Below, in pieces: positions 1 through 4,542 of a stretch of DNA of 17,019 bases (position 1 is its first letter; each line of letters opens with the position of its first letter). A model generated the notes under the pieces. The model saw only the letters and a program-made list of their open reading frames with translations. It had not been told where the DNA came from and ran no database searches. The stretch is from NCBI GenBank assembly GCA_021730855.1, contig JAKFYM010000272.1:1-17019 (forward strand), written 5' to 3'. Origin of the DNA: Bdellovibrionales bacterium. Lineage in GTDB: Bacteria; Bdellovibrionota; UBA1018; CAIPTA01. The position numbers and the translations under genes were made by a program.

Positions 1-603
1 AATGACTCGCGTCTAAATCAGTCCTTTACGTTTTTTGGCAGTGCCAAAATATTTTTGCAAGTGACCGCAGGAGCCTTGAGCGAAGGTATGAAACTGGCTT
101 GTGATCGCAGTGCGCTTTTGCATTTCTTGCAAAATAGAATGCCCACAATCTTATTTTTTCGCTCTAAAGCTGTGCCCAGGCCCAAGCCATACGAGCCTAA
201 AGCGATAGAGATGTATGAAAATAATCTTCGCTTGATGATGGACGTGGCAAGAAGAAGGGGAATCCGGATTGCTTTTTTTCTTCAGCCAATTATGGGGGTG
301 GATGGAAAAGAGCTTGAAGCGGAGGAGCGAAATTCTTGGCCAGGAGACGAGGACTTGACCGCACGGACGTGGTTCTATGGGAATGTGAGAAAATTGTTTC
401 AGGAATTAAAAAGAGAAAAGACTAGCCGGGAATGCGTGACGGACCTTTCTAAGGTTTTTTCTTCCGTGAAAGATAAGGTGTATTCTGACTCCGGGCACCT
501 CTACCTAAGAGGGAATGAGATTGTGGCGGCTGCAATTCTGCGGGAGCTAGAGAGTTGTCGATTGGTAAGCAGGGATTTTCTCTTGGTCTCGGGCGTGGAA
601 TAA
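1..603 (+). CDS. SGNH/GDSL-like hydrolase, C-terminal part (5' end outside window)
   Basis: The reading frame is open from the first base of the window to the TAA at 601-603, so the gene starts upstream; an internal TTG at 55 is not a convincing start. About 200 residues are visible. The tail reads YSDSGHLYLRGNEIVAAAIL, which matches the C-terminal block of SGNH hydrolases, where Asp and His of a D-x-x-H motif complete the Ser-Asp-His triad. The catalytic Ser block (GDS) would lie before the window and cannot be checked. The middle part (RRRGIRIAFFLQPIMG) fits a core beta-strand of this fold. Members hydrolyse or transfer acyl groups on sugars, lipids or polymers, and the substrate here is unknown. 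No hairpin terminator is obvious after the stop. The family call is inference from one motif plus the general pattern. Confidence 0.6.
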   Translation, partial: NDSRLNQSFTFFGSAKIFLQVTAGALSEGMKLACDRSALLHFLQNRMPTILFFRSKAVPRPKPYEPKAIEMYENNLRLMMDVARRRGIRIAFFLQPIMGVDGKELEAEERNSWPGDEDLTARTWFYGNVRKLFQELKREKTSRECVTDLSKVFSSVKDKVYSDSGHLYLRGNEIVAAAILRELESCRLVSRDFLLVSGVE

Positions 604-784
604 GCTTGAAAGTGGGAATGTGCCTACAATAGCGTTTCTTCACTTAATAGATGGCGTTAGTGATCCTTGGACTAAGAGCTATCACTCCAGGTGACTTAGC
701 TGTTGACGCTATTAGTGCTTTGCGTTAGTTGTGCTCCTCGAATCGGTATCAAATCGTTACATAGCCCCCCTGGAGGTTATCTAT

Positions 785-1237
785 ATGTTGCAGATTTTCT
801 TTACGTCTTTCTTCGTTCTTTTTTCCACTATTGCAAACGCGCAATCGAATGCGATGCACCTTTCCTATGAGATTGATCCTTTCACTCTTAACGGCGACGG
901 AGTGAGTTGGCTATCAGCGACTACAGTAGATGGGATGAATATTACGATTGCTTGCCAGTTGGGCACTAATGGAACCACCGATACGGTGGTGCAGGTCGGG
1001 AATCAAACATTTTCTGCCATTGCCTATGGCTTGCATTCGGCAGAGGATCTGGCTAGCGATCGTTTGAAGTATTGCCGTCAAATTCAGGAAATTTTCAGCC
1101 GGAACTTGGGCATAAACGACCGAACGGTGATGAATCTCCATTTTCAAGAAATTCACCTATTAGATGCCTATCGGTTAGATGTGTCCGTTTCCAGCTCGCT
1201 CACGCGCCTGGACGGTAAACGCATCCATGCCCGATAG
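785..1237 (+). CDS. small secreted protein of unknown function (150 aa)
   Basis: I chose the ATG at 785 because a clear ribosome binding site (GGAGG, 772-776) lies 8 bases before it and because it puts a signal peptide at the N-terminus (MLQIFFTSFFVLFSTIANA, cleavage near residue 19). The frame stays open upstream to a GTG at 731, but that start would bury the signal peptide. The mature protein of about 130 residues has two cysteines (C57 and C97) that could form one disulfide, and no domain I recognise. The next gene, also secreted, begins 38 bases after the stop, so the two may be co-transcribed. A weak promoter-like TTGACG sits at 703-708 without a good -10 box. Reality of the gene is fairly sure; function is unknown. 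Confidence 0.75.
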   Translation: MLQIFFTSFFVLFSTIANAQSNAMHLSYEIDPFTLNGDGVSWLSATTVDGMNITIACQLGTNGTTDTVVQVGNQTFSAIAYGLHSAEDLASDRLKYCRQIQEIFSRNLGINDRTVMNLHFQEIHLLDAYRLDVSVSSSLTRLDGKRIHAR

Positions 1238-1275
1238 TAAAAAATTTAGCTGACAATCCGACGCTTGGAGTTGAA

Positions 1276-1749
1276 ATGAAAAGTTTTTCTATTTTTGTGG
1301 CTGGCATAGTTTTCTTTTACGCCATGGATTTGTTAGCAGCGCAAAACCATGTTTATGAAGTGCAGCTGGCCGCATATGTCTCACCCTCAATGGCGAAGCA
1401 ATTAGAAGTGACCTCGGGGATAGAGCTGAGTGGCGCTCGCGTGGAACCCAAGATTTTAACTTTCCAGACACAAGACCAGGCGATCCAAAGCGTTCTTTCA
1501 TTTTGGGGAAGTCACGTAGATTTCAATATTTATGGTTGGCCTCGGTGCTCCATATCCGCGGATGGCCCAGAGCCTGAAGGTTGTCCTCGGCTGTTTCCTA
1601 ATACCGTTGGTCTTGGTGCCGCCAGTCTCGTTCCAGATATTGCCCAGGTGACTAGAGTTGGTCAGGGCGTTGTTTGTCGTTTGCGTAGTGCCACGGCTCA
1701 GAGATCATTGGTTGCACCGTCAGAAGTTTCTTGTGATCGAGTAAGATAA
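1276..1749 (+). CDS. small secreted protein of unknown function (157 aa)
   Basis: The ATG at 1276 is preceded by GGAG at 1266-1269. The N-terminus (MKSFSIFVAGIVFFYAMDLLAA) is a typical Sec signal peptide, with cleavage expected near residues 21-23. The exported part has four cysteines (C91, C103, C134, C153), enough for two disulfides, and a segment GWPRCSISADGPEPEGCPRL that looks like a structured loop. It follows the preceding secreted gene by 38 bases on the same strand and is probably in its operon. I do not recognise a family. The stop is TAA at 1747-1749, followed by a decayed gene region. Confidence 0.75.
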   Translation: MKSFSIFVAGIVFFYAMDLLAAQNHVYEVQLAAYVSPSMAKQLEVTSGIELSGARVEPKILTFQTQDQAIQSVLSFWGSHVDFNIYGWPRCSISADGPEPEGCPRLFPNTVGLGAASLVPDIAQVTRVGQGVVCRLRSATAQRSLVAPSEVSCDRVR

Positions 1750-1798
1750 CCTAAACATTTTGACTTTGCAGAATCGGTCAATGGTCTTTTCTTTATAA

Positions 1799-1996
1799 AT
1801 TCTCCGGCCTTCGCCGGCTTTCGATCGAGTTGTAGTGAAAACGAGATTGCTCTACTGGAATGAAAAAAGATTTTTCTTAGAACAGACTTTTTTAGTTCGC
1901 GGCAATATTCACGCCCAATGTTACCTGGAGGGGCTAATTCGAAGTCCAAAGGGAATACTTCAGCCGCCAGAGGCATTTCAACAGTTGGGTTTTTGA
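1799..1996 (+). pseudogene. C-terminal remnant of a hotdog-fold (4HBT-like) thioesterase
   Basis: This frame is open from just after a TAA (1796-1798) to TGA at 1994-1996, 65 codons. The only possible start is a GTG at 1835 without a ribosome binding site. The peptide has the C-terminal pattern of bacterial hotdog acyl-CoA-thioesterase-like proteins: a basic strand (VVKTRLLYWNEKRFFLEQTF), then RGNIHAQCYLEGL, then a short end around PPEAFQQLGF. The usual N-terminal half with the catalytic region is missing; it is not in the 50 bases before, where I find no matching frame. I read it as a truncated gene whose natural 3' end survives. The stop codon lies inside the 22-bp repeat of the tRNA-Ser end, suggesting the gene once directly faced that tRNA. 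The family call rests on pattern memory, not a search. Confidence 0.5.
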
Positions 1997-2008
1997 TGGC
2001 GGAGAGGG
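1987..2008. repeat. 22-bp exact copy of the tRNA-Ser 3' end (left att-like site)
   Basis: Bases 1987-2008 are identical to 2979-3000, at an offset of 992 bases. The right-hand copy spans the last 9 bases of the tRNA-Ser acceptor stem and T-stem edge, the CCA end and 10 flanking bases. Identity stops at 2009 against 3001. A displaced tRNA 3' end lying downstream of an intact tRNA is the classic footprint of integration at a tRNA gene. Confidence 0.7.
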
Positions 2009-2175
2009 AGTTTTGTCTTTCCCAACCAGCTAAGTCATTGAGATCCTTTTAATCTTAGTCATCAGCAATGGCCTAACGAATTTGAGTAGTGACCGTTCCT
2101 AAAAACCTTTCAGCCCTCTCTTTTTATGCGTCGCGCAAAATGGTATAACCCTATCGCTTTTCGGAGGTCATCAAA

Positions 2176-2694
2176 ATGGAATTAGTAGTCGGGCAGAAGT
2201 TCTTCGGTTTTGGTTTTAATATCGCAAGTGGCTACCATCAGCGGCCGATGGCACATATAGGTGTGCTCGAAATTCAACGGATAGAAGAGTCTGGAAACCT
2301 AAAAATTTCGGCTACAAATGCTGCGGGTGAGGCAGGTCAACTTGATTTTCCAACAAAAGATTTCGTCGGTGCGGTTTCCAGTTTAGAGGGAATCCGTCCG
2401 CTATCTGGTGCTTCAAGCCTAGCAAAGATTCGGGCAATTCTTTCTAGCGACCATTCTTTCGCGGCTGAGTACGATCCGTTTCGATTTCGAAACGATCAAC
2501 AACGAATATATAGTGGAGATATTTGTGAGATCGCAACTGTATACAAAGAACTTTTTAGCCTCCAAAATCTTGAAACTTGGGGAGCTGATCGAAACTTTCA
2601 AGACGCCCAGTCGGTATTGAAACTAGAACTTCGAAGTATTATTGATCCAATTTCAATGCCTCTTGCCCAGGAAATACTTCGAGATTTTTTTTGA
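2176..2694 (+). CDS. protein of unknown function (172 aa)
   Basis: The ATG at 2176 has a strong ribosome binding site (GGAGG at 2164-2168) at 7 bases spacing. No signal peptide or membrane segment is visible, so it is probably cytosolic. The sequence starts MELVVGQKFFGFGFNIASGY and has mixed composition without cysteine clusters or repeats; there is a single Cys in the segment SGDICEIATVYKELF. It ends in TGA inside a run of T (2686-2694). A TATAAC at 2144-2149 could be a -10 box but the matching -35 is poor. It is the only gene between the two tRNA-end repeats and so would be the cargo of the putative insertion. I do not recognise a family, and its translation signals argue that it is a real gene. 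Confidence 0.65.
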   Translation: MELVVGQKFFGFGFNIASGYHQRPMAHIGVLEIQRIEESGNLKISATNAAGEAGQLDFPTKDFVGAVSSLEGIRPLSGASSLAKIRAILSSDHSFAAEYDPFRFRNDQQRIYSGDICEIATVYKELFSLQNLETWGADRNFQDAQSVLKLELRSIIDPISMPLAQEILRDFF

Positions 2695-2702
2695 TTAAAC
2701 CA

Positions 2703-2934
2703 AGAGGGTGGGATAGATGTCGGCCATCCTGGCCGCCACCCCCTGCGGGGGCTCTGCGCCTGCGGCTACGAGTCCAAAAATATCATCCTGATATTTTTGT
2801 CGCCCCCTCGCGTTCGCGCCCTCACGGCGCTCACTCCGGGGGCGGCCTGCGGTCTAAGCCACGCATCCTGCGTGGCTTACCGCGCTAGATCGCTTTGCGA
2901 TCCATCGCGGCCGATCCTCACGTTCGAATCCCAC
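2703..2934. repeat. array of perfect short hairpins with recurring three-base loops
   Basis: At least seven perfect or near-perfect hairpins stand almost end to end. Loops TCC: 2721-2735 (6-bp stem), 2775-2799 (11-bp stem, A/T-rich), 2855-2879 (11-bp stem, G/C-rich). Loops TGC: 2739-2751 (5 bp, C/G only), 2758-2766 (3 bp), 2845-2853 (3 bp with one G-T pair). Loop TTT: 2888-2902 (6 bp), enclosed by CCGCG/CGCGG at 2880-2884 and 2906-2910. A larger stem-loop has CGCCCCC at 2801-2807 pairing with 2838-2844 and contains GCGCC/GGCGC (2816-2820, 2826-2830). The stems do not resemble each other but the TCC loops are always closed by CA..TG. The stretch is much richer in G+C than its neighbours and holds no believable gene. 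Confidence 0.85.
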
Positions 2935-2950
2935 GTCTGCGCAAAACACA

Positions 2951-2984
2951 AAACCCGCCGCAGGCTAAAGCCTACGTCGGGTTT
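2951..2984 (-). terminator. terminator hairpin downstream of tRNA-Ser
   Basis: Bases 2954-2965 and 2970-2981 pair at 10 of 12 positions around a TAAA loop, with A/T flanks that extend the stem. Read on the minus strand it lies 4 bases beyond the tRNA CCA end and is followed by a T-rich tail (TTTTGTGTTTTGC). Read on the plus strand it ends in TTTTT, so it can also stop transcripts from the 172-aa gene. Confidence 0.7.
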
Positions 2985-3000
2985 TTGATGGCGGAGAGGG
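2979..3000. repeat. right copy of the 22-bp repeat, within tRNA-Ser
   Basis: Identical to 1987-2008. It covers the 3' acceptor strand, discriminator G, CCA and adjoining terminator bases of the tRNA-Ser gene on the minus strand. Confidence 0.7.
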
Positions 3001-3079
3001 TGGGATTCGAACCCACGATACGCTATTAACGTATACCTGATTTCGAATCAGGCTCCTTCGGCCTCTCGGACACCTCTCC
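2989..3079 (-). tRNA. tRNA-Ser (anticodon CGA)
   Basis: On the minus strand the gene starts with GGAGAGG (3079-3073), pairs with CCTCTCC (2999-2993), then discriminator G and an encoded CCA (2991-2989). The anticodon stem CCTGA/TCAGG holds the loop TTCGAAA with anticodon CGA, reading UCG codons. A long variable arm around GTATACGTTAATAGCGTAT and the T-arm GTGGGATTCGAA-type stem-loop (3000-3016 on the plus strand) are typical of a class II serine tRNA. Length is 91 bases with CCA. A terminator follows at 2951-2984. Confidence 0.97.
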
Positions 3080-3390
3080 GGTTTTTTCTGATGGGAGACC
3101 TTGTAAGAAAGGAGAAACTTACGGTTGGCGGTGGGGGTTTGTCAAAGGGATTAGGGGCTTCTTTTTGCTCGATTTCGTCTAGGAAAAACAATTTAATGCG
3201 TTGCGCATTTGGTGGCACCAAGCTGCTGTGGCACTTCCGCATTGCCCGAGCTCGCGTTGCTTAGCACTTGACGGGCTAGGGGGCTTAGAAAGCTCTAAGA
3301 AAAGAGGCTCATCATATCTTTCTTTGTCCGCAAACGGTACTCTTAGGCCTCTGAGCTCCCCTAACGCGGATCTTGGGCAAAGGAGTGAGA
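3080..3390. other. non-coding spacer with small inverted repeats
   Basis: I see no convincing gene here; short frames on both strands lack ribosome binding sites and contradict each other. It must hold the minus-strand tRNA promoter (just right of 3079) and the promoter of the small basic protein. Visible inverted repeats: AATGCG/CGCATT with loop TTG (3195-3209), TTGGTG/CACCAA around one G (3209-3221), and CTTAGA/TCTAAG with loop AAGC (3284-3299). Confidence 0.5.
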
Positions 3391-3582
3391 ATGTCTTCAT
3401 CTAACCAAATCACCCAAAAAAAACGCAATCGGGAACGAGCGCAAAAAGAAAAGCGCCAGGAAAAAGACGACAAACGCGGTAGTCGCAAAGAGCAAAAGGC
3501 CTATAATAAGGAATTGCGCGAAAAGGGAATCGACCCCGATTTGATGGACATTGTGCCCGGTCCGCAGAAGCCTCTCTTTTAA
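3391..3582 (+). CDS. small, highly charged basic protein (63 aa)
   Basis: The ATG at 3391 is preceded by AGGAG at 3381-3385; the upstream in-frame TTG at 3373 would include this binding site and is less likely. Residues 9-50 are almost wholly Lys, Arg, Glu, Gln and Asp (for example KKRNRERAQKEKRQEK), predicted as one long charged helix. The end, GIDPDLMDIVPGPQKPLF, is a proline-rich tail with a PGPQ motif that looks conserved rather than random. No export signal is present, so it is probably cytosolic and may bind nucleic acid or ribosomes; that is inference from composition. It converges on the two minus-strand genes across a strong terminator. I do not recognise a named family. Confidence 0.75.
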   Translation: MSSSNQITQKKRNRERAQKEKRQEKDDKRGSRKEQKAYNKELREKGIDPDLMDIVPGPQKPLF

Positions 3583-3595
3583 TCCCCGCCTGGCC

Positions 3596-3627
3596 AAAAA
3601 AAACCGACCAGCTTGAGGCTGGTCGGC
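3596..3627 (-). terminator. strong rho-independent terminator of the secreted-protein pair
   Basis: A 9-bp perfect stem (3604-3612 with 3618-3626) closes a TTGAG loop. On the minus strand it is followed directly by eight T (the A run at 3596-3603). It stands 23 bases beyond the stop of the gene at 3650-3904. Confidence 0.9.
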
Positions 3628-3649
3628 AATTAGTGTCTACAACTAATAT

Positions 3650-3904
3650 TTAGTTGCTGTCCTCTTCGGTATTGTCATAACAGCCCCAGAAATAACAGCC
3701 ACCTACGCGGGTGTAAGCATGGCAGGTTTGGAGGGCTGCGCTGGGATTGCCGCGCGAATACCAACGGCCAGCGGCATCGCGTGCGAAGCAGGTTTGGCTG
3801 CGTAGTATGGTGTTCAGCTCCGTCATATCCATTGCAGATTGGTTGTTAGCAAAAGCAGGAGTAGCCAACACGGCGAGACCCAAACTTAGAATTAGCTTTT
3901 TCAT
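3650..3904 (-). CDS. small secreted four-cysteine protein, copy 2 (84 aa)
   Basis: ATG at 3904-3902, with GGGGG just before ATATCAT as ribosome binding site. The signal peptide MKKLILSLGLAVLATPAFA should be cut after A19. The mature 65-aa protein has four cysteines (C39, C61, C70, C75) in the pattern C-x21-C-x8-C-x4-C, an aromatic-rich core (GRWYSRGNP, GGCYFWGC) and an acidic tail (TEEDSN). It is almost identical to the gene just upstream at 3937-4194; the core differs at only two or three positions. The two genes are 32 bases apart, share the same 5' sequence before the ATG, and end at one terminator. Two disulfides are likely once exported. Function is unknown; a periplasmic or secreted structural or binding role is possible. 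Confidence 0.88.
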   Translation of the reverse strand: MKKLILSLGLAVLATPAFANNQSAMDMTELNTILRSQTCFARDAAGRWYSRGNPSAALQTCHAYTRVGGCYFWGCYDNTEEDSN

Positions 3905-3936
3905 GATATTCCCCCTTTAGTTTCTATAACCAATGT

Positions 3937-4194
3937 TTAGTTATTGTCATCGTCGAAGTTTTCATTACAGCCCCAGAAATAACAGCCACCTACGCGGGTG
4001 TAGGCATGGCAGGTTTGGAGAGCTGCGCCGGGATTGCCGCGCGAATACCAACGGCCAGCAGCATCGCGTGCGAAGCAGGTTTGGCTACGTAGCATGGTGT
4101 TTAGCTCCGTCATATCCATGGCAGTGGACTGGTTGTTAGCAAAAGCAGGAGCAGCCAAAACGGCAAGACCCAAACTTACGACTAGCTTTTTCAT
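3937..4194 (-). CDS. small secreted four-cysteine protein, copy 1 (85 aa)
   Basis: ATG at 4194-4192, again with GGGGG upstream. It has the signal peptide MKKLVVSLGLAVLAAPAFA and the same cysteine pattern as its neighbour, shifted by one residue through an inserted Thr after NNQS. Differences from copy 2 are concentrated in the acidic tail (NENFDDDNN) and the signal peptide, while the stretch from RSQTCFARDAAGRWYSRG onward is nearly unchanged even at the DNA level. This argues for recent tandem duplication or gene conversion. It is the first gene of the pair; transcription probably starts to the right of 4210, where the palindrome ACCAAGCTTGGT (4245-4256) could be an operator. No family recognised. 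Confidence 0.88.
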   Translation of the reverse strand: MKKLVVSLGLAVLAAPAFANNQSTAMDMTELNTMLRSQTCFARDAAGRWYSRGNPGAALQTCHAYTRVGGCYFWGCNENFDDDNN

Positions 4195-4542
4195 GATATT
4201 CCCCCTTTATAGATGTTTGCTCGTTTCCCCAAACCCAGCTTTTTACCAAGCTTGGTTTCGAGCGGTCCGAGAAGACTACGAACTAGGAAATAGGGCAAAT
4301 GTCATTTCCTGACACTTTCGGAGATAGGTTTTGTGAGGTTACTTCCTTCGCGGTATTTTGCGGGCAAAAAATAATTGGGAAACTCTGTGGTTTGGTTGAA
4401 GTGGAGCGGGTCGAAGGCGATGGGAGGCGCGGCCGGGTTAGGCTGATTCTTTCCCTTTTTTGATTCGTTTGGCCAGGTCTTCAGCCATTGGTTCAAAGGC
4501 AAAAAGCGAGACTCTGAGAGCCGCAGGAGAGCCCAAATATGG
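4195..4542. other. spacer between katG and the secreted-protein pair
   Basis: It carries the 5' region of the secreted pair, the 12-base palindrome ACCAAGCTTGGT (4245-4256) and a short inverted repeat TGTCA/TGACA (4300-4314). On the minus strand the katG frame stays open past its stop codon to TAA at 4438-4440 with protein-like sequence (SLFAFEPMAEDLAKRIKKGK). That could be a small remnant, but no start or binding site supports it. No clear katG terminator is seen. Confidence 0.4.

Larger units (their letters stand above)
2009..2988. mobile_element. putative ~1-kb insertion at the tRNA-Ser 3' end
   Basis: The segment is bounded by the two 22-bp copies. It holds one gene of unknown function (2176-2694), a hairpin array (2703-2934) and the terminator used by the tRNA (2951-2984). 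No integrase or transposase is encoded, so if it is an element it is a non-autonomous or strongly deleted one. The model that fits: the element restored the tRNA end on its right side and left the original end next to the thioesterase remnant on its left. The alternative is local duplication of a tRNA fragment without an integrase. Confidence 0.35.

Noticed and set aside
1804..1817. CCGGC-CTTC-GCCGG hairpin as terminator of the secreted genes
   Set aside because: It lacks a T run and lies within the open thioesterase remnant frame; a terminator role is possible but unsupported.
1698..1976. 92-aa minus-strand frame overlapping the end of the second secreted gene
   Set aside because: No ribosome binding site, and it runs antisense to the thioesterase-like remnant, whose frame has far better protein-family character.
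2721..2902. CRISPR array
   Set aside because: There is no constant repeat of 24-37 bases and no regular spacer length; only loops recur, and no cas genes are near.
2691..2988. Short plus-strand frames across the hairpin array
   Set aside because: Low-complexity Arg/Pro/Ala-rich products of GC-rich palindromes with no ribosome binding site.
3179..3404. Overlapping short frames on both strands right of the tRNA
   Set aside because: No binding site or protein-like pattern, and they exclude each other.
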